The position numbers and the translations under genes are program-made. This document shows positions 23,579 through 33,700 of a DNA stretch of 64,000 bases, piece after piece; within the stretch, counting starts at the first letter, position 1; every line of letters starts with the position of its first letter. Location: positions 499,185 through 563,184 of the forward strand of contig JBBHKE010002052.1 of assembly GCA_037447655.1 (NCBI GenBank). Reading direction: 5' to 3'. A model generated the notes under the pieces. That model had not been told where the DNA came from, made no database searches, and saw nothing but the letters and a program-made list of their open reading frames with translations. The stretch comes from Zygnema cylindricum (taxonomy: Eukaryota; Streptophyta; Zygnematophyceae; Zygnematales; Zygnemataceae).

Positions 23579-24232
23579 TGTAAGATATACCACAGAGGTG
23601 GTATGCAGCGGAAGCACAAAAGAGATCACAAAATTTGGCCACAAAAGATATATATTTATTACAAAATGGCCGAAGCCTTTTTACAAGGCTTTTTCCCTTT
23701 CCCTCTCTCTTCCCTCTTCCTATAATAAATAAAACTGAAGTTGATCCAAAGCTAAATCCAGGATATCTTCTGCAGCTAAACAATCTAGCTTAAATAGCTG
23801 CGTAGAAGACGTGCCGTACACGATACATAAAAACATAAATGGCGCCTTTCGGAGGAAGGCGCACGGGAAGAAGAACGCACGCAGAAAGTTGCAGACGCGC
23901 TTTTCTCCTTCGAGAAGAGAAGAGAAGAAACATTTCGTTTCGTGCGCTGTATGCTACGAAACTTCGTATAATTCTTTTCGTGCGCCGTACGCCACGAAAC
24001 TTCAAACAATAACTTTCGTGCGCCGTGCGCGCACGAAACGCCAAACATACACACTCCAAATGTATGGTACCGTACCGTTGACGTATATACTTGGTACTGA
24101 ATCGTTGACGTGAACAAGAAGGTACCAAAGTATTGCAAAGTATTGCGACGCCAACATACATCGCGTAACCATACTTGCGCCACGCGAATCTGCATATCGC
24201 GCGCGTTCGATTCTCCACATTGAATCGTAACA
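23579..24232 (-). repeat. 5' LTR of copia element 1
   Basis: The 654-bp repeat runs from TGTAAGATATACC to CGTAACA. It carries extra sequence around 24080-24160 relative to the 3' LTR. Confidence 0.9.
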
Positions 24233-26590
24233 AGAGAGAGGGGTAGAGAGGAAGAGGAGTGGGGGAGAAAGAGGTGAAGAGGGAGGTGGAGGGGGAGGAA
24301 AAAAGGGGTAGAGGGAGATGGAAAAAGAGAGAGATTTCACCTATTTTCTTTGAATTTTTTCAAACTGACAACTAATTTGTATATACTTATACTAAAAAAA
24401 TACTCCCATTGAAGTTCCCAATATCCTAAATTGCATCAAAATTGACTTTAATTTTCTGCTCTTATCAATAGTTTTCCACAAATTCAATTAAATTTTTACA
24501 TAAAAATCCACTAATGTATCCCGGTTCATATTTTCTCTATCTTAACTTTTCGAAATTTGGAATTCTGCAAATAATCACAATTTTTTTTCTTCTCAAATCA
24601 AAAATATGGTGTTCAAGTTCTTCTATTGAATTAGAAATCTTTAAATTTCTCATAATCTTAACCCAATTTTATAAATCAGCCCAATAACTTTAAATTTCCC
24701 CATGATTTCCAAAAACTTAAACATACATTCTCACAATTTCATTCAAAATTGGTGGAATTTTTGAAACTTGTCATCATTTTTTTTCTTATCTTTTTACCAA
24801 TAGATGCCACCGAGTGACATCACATAACTCCTTATATATGAATTTCACTCGATCAAAGTCCTCGGTTTATACAGGCCGCCTCACAAATCCAACTTTTCGT
24901 CTTAATAGGTTTAAAACACTCGTCTCACTCCCCAGACACATTGATCCGCAAAATTCGTATCATACCACAAAACATCAAATTTCCACAATGTCTCCCCCGA
25001 AATGCGAATCTCTTCCAGGATTGTCTTCTCAACGTTCAAACTCAATGATCCACCAACTTAAGATCTCCTTACTCAAATTGTGAATGGTGCACAAAGCTTC
25101 TCAAAATCCAATTCATATTTGGGTTCGTCTTCTTTACAAACACAATTCTTTTCAGATGAGGATGGACATTCTCAAATGCTCACTATCACCAAGTTAACCC
25201 TCTGGAAGGAAGGACACACACACCACTCTGTGATAAGACAGATCTCATGGATGTTTTAACTCAATTTCTACATGACGCGACAAAGCTCAATCGACCCGCT
25301 AAATGTGTGTAACGTATGTACTACCTTTACTCAACCTGACGAATGATAGTTGGGCGGTGGGCCCGTAACCTATTGTTTTTGAAACCACCCAAAACTATAC
25401 CTCCCAAGCGATGAGTTAAGCAGGCCAATGAACTATCATATTGAATGACACCCTCTCCATGCGTTTGCAGACAACTAAAATTTTATGCTTAACGCATAAC
25501 AGAGCTTCATCCCTAGTGAAATTTTCAAAATTGTAAAAATAATCATTAACATAAGAATCAAGTACAACCAACATTCAACATTAAAAAAACACTTGAGTTC
25601 AACCTCACACTCTATATTAACAAAAGAATATTAAAAACTATGTAGTCCACTTAAGCACCTTACACACACTCGACTACTTACAAGTCATACATCTTCGGTA
25701 CCTAATTTTTCATACTTCATTGATAATCTTAACTAACAAAACTCATAAATATATTTACATACATTTGTGAGGCACCTACAAATAAACAATATTACTAACT
25801 AATCGACATAAATGAAGCGAACTCCCACTAACTTCAGTTTACAAGCACCAACCGACTCTCAATGCGGAAGACGTAATCAAGAATACACTACAAATCCAAA
25901 TAGACAATTTTACCCTTTTTTATAAGTGCATCGCAATCGTCGGTTCATTGTACATCCGACGGTCCTTTTGACAATCCAATAGTCCAAAGCTGTTCATATT
26001 ATATTAATGTGGATTTTGTCGATCACTCTCCACCGTTGCCCACCGTTCATCTCTTTCGTGAATGTCGTCTGTAGTTTTCTGAATAAATATGCCGTCTAAT
26101 CCGACGGTTATAGTGACGCGAGTGCTCATCCACTTGCAGCAACGACCCCGTACAATATAAACCGTTTTCCGTACTGTAAACGTGTCCTTTGCCATAAATG
26201 ACTTTGTCGTATTGATTGCACAAAGTTAAACGCTTCAACAAACAATGTGTTCGTACTGGCGGCGGACATTTTCAAATAAATTATATCGTATCGCTTGTTC
26301 GAGGCGAACTGCCGTACATTTACGAGTGCCCGGAACGATCGGCCGTACAATTTAAAATGCCCGAAGCGATCCGCCGTACATTTTACCGACGCATTCCGTA
26401 CCTTTCCTCAACTTATTCGTCCGCGTCGCTTGTCCTTTCCGTATTTTTTAATTTCCATCCGTACGTTTGGGCTTCCTCTCGTACTTTTCTCCCCTAATCC
26501 GTGAATCCATTCGAATACCACACTATTAGTGTCAATAAAGTACGCACGAAAATAGGTGCGCACGAAAATAAACGCGCACGCAAACTTAAT
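24233..26590. other. Purine tract end, then AT-rich DNA without a supported gene
   Basis: 24233-24330 is G/A-rich. The remainder is AT-rich with no coding signal. Around 26270-26420 several CCGTACA words recur at 25-30 bp spacing. Confidence 0.4.
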
Positions 26591-26599
26591 TTTCAAAAA

Positions 26600-26850
26600 A
26601 ACAAAAGAGGGTAAAAGAGGGGAAGCGGGAGGGAGAGGCGGGAAACGGGAGCGATGGAGAAGGGGAGAGAGGGGGAGGAGAGGAGAGGGAGGGAGAGGGG
26701 GTGAAAAAGGGAGAGAAGGGGAGAGAGAAGGGAGAGGAAGACAAATCGAAAGGGGGGGAAAGAGAGAGATTGCGGAAAGAGAGGAGGGGGAGGAAGAGAG
26801 GGAGAGAGGAAAAATGGGAGAGTGGAGAGGGTGATTAGGAGGGAGGGCGA
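26600..26850 (+). repeat. Polypurine tract
   Basis: GAGAGGG-type purine sequence that ends at the LTR start of copia element 2. Confidence 0.8.
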
Positions 26851-26856
26851 GGGGAA

Positions 26857-27376
26857 TGTTAGGATCAATGTTGTAATCGGCCGTCGCGGTCTGTCGCGCG
26901 GCCAGCTAGGTTGGCGTTACGTGAAGCTAGTGGTCCAGGTTAGTTTGGAGTCATTAAGTCAAATCGTACGATTAAATTGTACTTTGGTCTCGCGTGGTAT
27001 TAGTTTGGCGTCGACCAAGTATTTTGTTTCGTTTGGTATGTACGGCTAGTGGTTTCGTTCTGTCTTGATTTGTTTTTTGTTTGTACGTGTGTCGTGTACC
27101 ATGTATTATGTCGTTTCGCGTATGAGACGCGATTTGATTTGTAGGCGCTTAGTGCGCACTTTATAGTTTTGGTTTGTTTTTTAGTTTGTTTGTGTGACGC
27201 TTCACTTACAGTACTATATACTGCAGCTTAGAGGGAGGGAAAAGACAATCTTTTATGGGAGAAAATGTCCGTGAAATATATTGGCTTTCGTGGACAATTT
27301 TCTCTTGTCTGAATGTTTTTTTTTGCTTCCGCTGTAATCTTGCACTCTGCATTTCTTTTCGTGTGAGATCCTATCA
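26857..27376 (+). repeat. 5' LTR of copia element 2
   Basis: The 520-bp repeat is inferred from its terminal inverted ends TGTTAGGATC and GATCCTATCA and from the primer site two bases downstream. Only one copy is in the window. A TATATACTGC near 27225 could be a promoter core. Confidence 0.72.
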
Positions 27377-27378
27377 AG

Positions 27379-27390
27379 TGGTATCGGAGC
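27379..27390 (+). other. Primer-binding site of copia element 2
   Basis: TGGTATCGGAGC, the same initiator tRNA-Met variant as in element 1. Confidence 0.85.
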
Positions 27391-27435
27391 TTGTGTGCTC
27401 CCTTGAAGTGTAGAAGTGTGGCTAGTTTGGTCGCT

Positions 27436-28446
27436 ATGGGGAAAAAGAAGAAAAATACCCCTACTCAAATGATGCCTTCTTCTTCTACGATGATTCCTCG
27501 ACCTCCGGATCCGGATCCTCCGGATCCAACCGAATCCGAATCATCGTCGGATCCGGAAGTAGAAACTCCATTTGCCTTCACCGGCAAAACTTTTGAGGAA
27601 GCCGTTCCGATTGATCCGTTCGGACAAAAGAAGGAGAATGAGGGGAAAAAGAAGGAGGAAGATGACGCGATGGGAGATCGTCTACAAAAAATGATGGATG
27701 GTCTTTTCCGTTATGTGGATCAGCGGATCTCCGAGGCAAACCGTGTTACTAGATCTCCATTATTCGAAGATCCGATACCGGATCAAAGTATCGGCGATAC
27801 GGAAGGAGGTGAAGGAGATGAGGAGGAGACGAGGGAATTGATTCGAAAGGGGAAACTTCCCATCGATGACGATTCCGATCTTGACGATTGGAGTGAAGGG
27901 GACGAGCAAGTTGAATCTATGTCCGGAAAAATTGTCATCTTCAATGGGACGAATTATCAATCGTGGAAGAAATATATTAAAGGTCAATTTAAATTGAAAC
28001 GGCTTTGGAAGGTGGTAAAAGGGGTGGACAAGATGCCTACTTCGGATCGGAGAGCTTATCGTGTGTGGACGAAGAAAAATCTTTCCGCTATCGGCGGTTT
28101 ATTTCAATCATGTAGCACCTCGATTCACGATCTATTTCTTACCCGTAGATTTGCCCATGATTGTTGGGTGGCTCTTGAGAATCACTTCGAAAAGAGCCTT
28201 CAAAATAAGGGGCAACACATTTATACCGACTACACCTCCTTTAAGGTTAAGTCAAGTGAGTCGATCGATGAAGCCGCGAAGAGATTCAATATTATTATCG
28301 AGCAACTCGCAAATCTGGGAAAGTTCATCGATGAGACTGATAAGGCATCGGTCTTCATTCATGCCTTACCGGAGAAAATGAGTAATCTAGGTAAAGCTGT
28401 ACTTGAAAATGCGAAAATGCAATTGTTTTTAACCGGATTACTGTAA
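27436..28446 (+). CDS. gag: Copia element 2 Gag (truncated)
   Basis: From the ATG at 27436 the frame gives 336 residues. The N-terminal half is charged and disordered, rich in Pro-Asp-Ser and Glu/Lys. The capsid-like region starts at G-T-N-Y-Q-S-W-K-K-Y-I-K and includes L-W-K-V-V, C-W-x-A-L-E-N-H-F and S-I-D-E-A-A-K-R-F, the copia-type UBN2 pattern also seen in element 1. An upstream in-frame extension to 27391 has only a non-ATG start. The frame stops at 28444-28446, before the zinc knuckles, which resume in other frames. Confidence 0.85.
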   Translation: MGKKKKNTPTQMMPSSSTMIPRPPDPDPPDPTESESSSDPEVETPFAFTGKTFEEAVPIDPFGQKKENEGKKKEEDDAMGDRLQKMMDGLFRYVDQRISEANRVTRSPLFEDPIPDQSIGDTEGGEGDEEETRELIRKGKLPIDDDSDLDDWSEGDEQVESMSGKIVIFNGTNYQSWKKYIKGQFKLKRLWKVVKGVDKMPTSDRRAYRVWTKKNLSAIGGLFQSCSTSIHDLFLTRRFAHDCWVALENHFEKSLQNKGQHIYTDYTSFKVKSSESIDEAAKRFNIIIEQLANLGKFIDETDKASVFIHALPEKMSNLGKAVLENAKMQLFLTGLL

Positions 28447-28589
28447 AGATTTACTTTGTTTAATAAGATAATCCAATCTAGGACGAAAGTTACATTTGAA
28501 TATGGGGTGAATTGTTTAAAAACTGTTGAGATGTCTAAAGAGAGTCAACGTCAAGTTTCGGAATTAGTGGGAGCCTCAATACGAATACC

Positions 28590-29160
28590 TTGGATTCCTC
28601 GGATCTAAAATCGTTTCGAGGAAGAGCGGGTATAAGGGGAAAAATTAGAGGTACAGGTAGAACAAGATGTCAAAATGTCGGATTTGGTATGAGTCAATTT
28701 GACCAAGCTAACCCCCCTAATATGACATGCTTTAAATGTGATAAGAATGGACATTTGGCAACCGAGTGCCCCGATAAGAAGAAGCAATGTAATATTTGCC
28801 ATAAGTGGGACATGGTAAGGACTCAGTTTTACCAACGTGAACGCGAACATTCTCCTATTTATGCCGATCGAAGAATTGGATGAGAACAAGGCCGAGGATG
28901 CCGATGTGGTCGCGACCACCTAAGAGGAGCCGGATGTTAATACAATTACATAGAATTTGGACATGACGTCGAGGAGCGATATCAAAACTGTGCAATTTAT
29001 TGGATGAGAAAAACGATCTATTTTTAAATTCGGGTTCAAGTAATCATTGTGCGAGGGATTGGATTATTGATACCGGTGCCACACGTCATACTTGTACAGA
29101 TTTAGGTTTATTCTTGGATAATAAAAAGTTCAGAGTACCAAAAGAATTTTAACGCATGAA
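28590..29160 (+). pseudogene. Zinc-knuckle and protease remnants of copia element 2
   Basis: A CCHC knuckle, C-F-K-C-D-K-N-G-H-L-A-T-E-C, lies near 28735-28775, followed by a partial second one. A retropepsin motif I-I-D-T-G-A-T-R-H-T-C is readable near 29060-29100. Stops and frame changes separate these blocks. Confidence 0.75.
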
Positions 29161-29411
29161 GTGGGCATGTCATTCCAGTGGATATTGGGCAAAAACAAAC
29201 TTGTGAGAGCTTAAAACATACTTGTTAAAGAGAGGGGAAAGTCACTAGATGTGTTTAGTCTACAAAGTGACAAAAAGGAGGAGAATATTATCGATCATGT
29301 TATGTGAAAAAATCTATAACCAAGAAAATTACCACGGAAAAAGATCCAACAATAGTTGATATAGAACAAATGGTAAGAGAAAAAACCTTTGCTTTAAAAG
29401 GGTAAAAAATA

Positions 29412-29800
29412 CGGATGTGGAGAGGGAGGGGAGGGAGAGAGGGGGAGGGGGAGGGGAAGGGGGAAGGGGACGGGGAGGGGGAGGGGCGGGGGAGGGGGAG
29501 GGGGGGAGGGGGAGGGATGGGAGAAGAAGAGGGAGAGGGAATGAGAGACACAAGAGAAAAAGAGAGGATCGAGAGACAAAGGGGGAGAGAGACGATAGGT
29601 ATATGGATATGGATAGGGAGAGGGAGAGGGATGGGAATAAGAAGAGGGAGAGGGAGAGGGAGTGGGATAGGGAGAGAAGAGGGAGGAGGAGGTGGAGGGT
29701 ATGAGAAGGAGAGAGAGAGAGAAAGATATATAAGGAGAGAGGAGAGGGAAAAGGAGAGAGAGAGGGGGATAGACACGGAGAGGGAGGGAGAGAGAGAAAA
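29412..29800 (+). repeat. Polypurine tract
   Basis: GGGAGAGGGGG-type sequence with almost no pyrimidines. ORFs on both strands are low-complexity. Confidence 0.85.
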
Positions 29801-30644
29801 CAACAACAGATTTGAGGACAAAATTCCAGAATTCGTCCTTTTTTCATAAAACATTTTAGTATTCTGTTACAAAAGGGTTAACAAGTTTTACACCAAACCT
29901 GAAGATATTAAGAAGTAAATCCAAAACAATGGTAACGGGATCTAATTATAAAAAGAAATTTTTCTGGGCTTTTTTGAATCTAATAAAAAAAAAGGGAGAG
30001 ACATATTTCAAACAAAATCCTTCTTCCCTTTTTATTGCACTATTTCCTCCACAAAAAACAAACAAAATATTCGATTACATCTCGTGCATGTTTTTAAAAA
30101 TAACAAAATATAACAATCAAAGAACTGAAACGAGGTTGAGTATCGGTAATTTCATAATTTACAATAAGTGCCTACCGGCTTGCAACTGCTGGAAAGCATC
30201 CTTAAAATATTCTAACAAACTGAATCTTTCTTGTTTATAAGACTTTTTCATTTTGCTTGTTGTATAAGTCTATTAGAATCTATTTTTCTGGCGCCCCCAA
30301 AATGGAATAAAAAAAAATCTCATTGTTTTCCGGGTTTACCGGGAAAATCAAATTTTCTACCTGAAAAATAAAAAAAAAAAAAAAAAAAAACTGTGAGAAG
30401 AAGAGTAAGTTGAAATTTCATTTCAAAAATTAACTCCTGAAGTTGAAAGGAGAAGAAAAAACACAACTGATAAAATCAAAACAAATAATAAAAAAAATCC
30501 AAAAGAGCGTACAAACCCGGTGCTCTTAAAGAAAGGAACAGAAGCAAACCCGATCATACAAAATGCAAAAAGAGTAAGAAAATCAATATTCACAAAGTGT
30601 TTAGCAATTTTTACCAAAAAATACTCATATTAAAACAGCTTCTT
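29801..30644. other. AT-rich DNA downstream of the PAN gene
   Basis: No exon was identified. An A-run of about 21 lies at 30370-30390. For the minus-strand PAN gene this is the likely 3' UTR and downstream region; no poly(A) signal could be fixed. Confidence 0.4.
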
Positions 30645-30733
30645 TCATATAACTCGAGGAGGGGGAGGAGGGGGAGGATAAGGAGATTTAACAACAGTTC
30701 TCCAAGACTGGGATTGTTGAGAACATGTAATTC
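30645..30733 (-). CDS. PAN gene exon 4: proline-rich tail and stop
   Basis: After the acceptor TCTGTTTTCAG the exon reads I-T-C-S-Q-Q, W-R-T-V-V, then S-P-Y and seven prolines, ending in TGA at 30647-30645. It starts two bases into a codon, compatible with the one-base end of exon 3. It is supported by acceptor and phase, not by a domain. Confidence 0.5.
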
Positions 30734-33700
30734 CTGAAAACAGAGAGGGAGAAAAAGAGAGAGAGAGCGAGAGAGAGAGATAAAGAGAGAGATAGAGAGA
30801 GAGAGAGAGGGAGGGAGAGAAATATGTTAGAATATAAATTTCGCTTAAATTTGCAGTTGGAAAAGCGAACCAGATTTGGTTCGAGAGAGGGAGAGAGGCA
30901 GAGGGAGAGGAAGAAGGGAGAGGGAGAGGGAAGGGGAAGAGGGAGAGAAATGGAAAGAGAGAGAGGAGAGGGAGAGGGCGGAAGAGGGAGGGAGAAAGAG
31001 AGGAGAGGGAGAGGGTGAGAGAGAGAGAGGGATAGCAAAGGGAAAGGGGGAGAGGCAGAGGGTGAGAGGAAGAAAGGGAGAGTGAGTGTCAGAGTGCGTT
31101 TCTAATATAGCTTTCCCCCGACTTTTCTTAATTTTCTGTTTTTCTACTCAACTATTCACCGTGATTACACAATTTGTCACCACTTTTTGCATATGCCTGT
31201 GTATTTCACGTGTTTTTTTACCCTTATCACGTGTTTTTTTTAACTTTTTTTATGAATTGTTAACGTTTTTTTTTATTTTTTCACCTGTCGCGACAGCAGA
31301 AACTGCGTCCGGGTTTGCGATCCTGTTCACAGTGTTGGTTCGAAGGACGCAATTCTTCGGTCCAGCCCCGATGTTGCCGAATGAAAAAGCCGTACAGTTG
31401 GTCTGATTGCGACATTGGGCGCAGCAATCCGTCTTACTCTTGACAGTTGTAGTGTTCAGGTCGACTCCGCACACATCGACACCTTCTTCGAAAACGCACG
31501 AACTGCCACCTGGAAATGTCGGAAGAGATAGTAAAAAGAACAAAGGAAAAAGGAAAAGGGAGCGCAATAGGGAAAAGGATTAGAAATGGGAAATAAGATA
31601 AGGAATGGGGAAATGGACGAGGACCGGGAAAAAAATTAGGAAAGGGAAAATTGATTAGGAAAGGGAAGGGAAAAGGAAAAGGAACAGGGAAAAATAAAGG
31701 GAAATAGAACGGAAAATATACAAAAGGAAAAGAAAAATAAGTTGGGGAAGTTTAAAGGATTAGAAAAGGAAAATGAACGGGAAGGTGACGTGAATTATGT
31801 GTTTTTCAAAAAAGCAAGAATTGTTGGGGTTGTGACAGTTGCAAAAGGGAAATAAAGGAACCAACGAAGGAATAAAGAACAGTAAGACAAAAGGGTAAAG
31901 GTAAAGGAACGGTATTGAAAAGAGGGTGGAGGGTGAAAAAAAGGGTAGAAAACAGGTGGTGTAGTGATCTTCCTACTAATGGGAAAAGAAAAAAAAATGA
32001 AAAATGGAAGTGTTGGGAACTAGGATAACTTTTGACTGTTCTTGTTCTTTTCTTTTTCGTTTCTTTTTGGAGTTTTCGGTGCAAAACAAGATGTACTATA
32101 TTTGGAACTGATTTTGAATGAATTGCTATCTGTGTTCGCATATCTTTCTGCAGACCTTTAGGGAAAAAAACGAACAAAAAGGGAATTGCATAAAAACTGA
32201 AGTTGTTTATAGTTTCTATGAGAGAAACTCACATTTTCCGTTCATTACTTGATTCATTTCCAAAAAAATGAAAAATAAAAAAAACCACACAAAAAAAATG
32301 AGGAAAAAAAACTCAAAATTTCAAACCCGGAAAGCTTCAAAACAACCAACAAAGTTTGAAACACCCAAAAAACCACCTCCAAATAAAAAATCGAAAACTC
32401 ACTCAGAACTCCGGAAGTAGTCTTCTGACTCGGGACTCGATTATTTGTCGCGTACTTCAAATCGCAAAGCCCCGTTTTCGCACCCGATTTGAAAAAAGTA
32501 AAACCCGCGCATTTGGAGGTCGATGTACACTATCAGCAACACTCCTCCTTCTTTGGAATTCCCATGTGTTGTCCCATAACGGAGAAGATAGAGAACAGCG
32601 GAAACTCAAAATTGTCGTCGAAATCGCATTGACCCGAAACGATTCCGGAAAGCGCTTTTGAATCGCTTTCGACTTTGTCGAAACTCGATTTGAAAGTACA
32701 ATTTCCTCCTGAAGAATAAAAAGTGTATCCCGAGCATCCGGCGGTGGAGAGACATTGGAGACCGCAAGATTCTCGAGAGGAGGCGTTGACAGCTATCATA
32801 TCACCACCGACAAAGCGAACGCCGTCTTGGAGAGTGCAGCCTGGGGGAGGAGAGGGAGAGGAGGGAGGAGGGAAAGAAAAGGCGAGGGAGAGGAGAGGGC
32901 GAAGGAAAGGCAAAGGGATAGGGAAAGAGCAGGTTAGTGGAATGAGCTGGGGAGAGGTGGAAAGACGGGGGAGGAGGCTAAGGGGGGAGAGAGAGAGTGA
33001 GAGAGAGAGAAATGAGAGAGAGAGGGGAGGGGTAATAAATTAGCGGCCATAACAAAGAAAATAATTAAAGCAAAAAACAAGAAAAAAGTACAAAGTACAA
33101 AAAGGTAAAAGGACAGCAAGGACAAAAAGACTGTTGTGGACTTAAGTTCAAAAATGTTAAAAGAATTTGATTAATAGACATTGTGAGACGCTTGAGCTTT
33201 ATAGATGAACTCAAGCGTGTAGGACGCACTATACTAAGTGGAGGTAAAACTAAGGAAGGTACAATTAATTTAGGTACATCTAATAAGTAGAACTATGACT
33301 AATCAAGGTAAATCTAAAAGTGGAGTAACAGCTAGGTAGAAAGATTCTAAATGTTTTAGTGGGAATCTTTCTACGCAATATCATAATGTACAAACAAGTA
33401 CAGGAACACTAAATAAAGTGGTACACTTAAGACTTAGTGTTCTAGGACTTAAATGTCATGAAGTATCGTACTAAAAGAGTGATTCAATAGCATAGTGGAA
33501 TTACGAATTCCAACACCCCCCCTCGATTGAAGCACGAAGAGTATGTGTTTAGCCAAGTAGACCAGAAGAGAGAACATGTTTGGTGAAAGTGTTGTCTTTT
33601 TGGAAAGCTTTCAGTCTCAGAGCAGCGCAGCTGCTTTACAGACAGAGCAGCGCAGCTGCTATACAACAGAGCAGCAGCAGCTATACAGCAGCGCAGTTGC

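Larger units (their letters stand above)
20942..24232 (-). mobile_element. Copia element 1: non-autonomous, gag-protease only
   Basis: Two LTRs (20942-21528 and 23579-24232) enclose about 2 kb of internal sequence on the minus strand with a tRNA-Met primer site, a Gag with zinc knuckles, a protease motif and a polypurine tract, but no integrase, reverse transcriptase or RNase H. It would depend on enzymes made elsewhere. Flanking 5-mers (GGAGA, AGAGA) nearly match but lie inside a purine tract, so they are not diagnostic. The LTRs differ in length and sequence, so the copy is not recent. Confidence 0.88.
26857..29300 (+). mobile_element. Copia element 2: 5' LTR, gag and decayed protease, no 3' LTR seen
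   Basis: A 5' LTR, tRNA-Met primer site, long Gag frame and decayed zinc-knuckle and protease segments lie in order on the plus strand. Coding similarity fades after about 29160 and a purine tract begins at 29412. I found neither pol nor a second LTR, so the element is truncated at its 3' end. Gag motifs, LTR start (TGTTAGGATCAATGT versus TGTTACGATTCAATGT) and primer site relate it to element 1. The right boundary is approximate. Confidence 0.8.

Noticed and set aside
24814-25083. ORF of 89 residues
   Set aside because: No motif, and it lies in AT-rich DNA without splice or repeat context.
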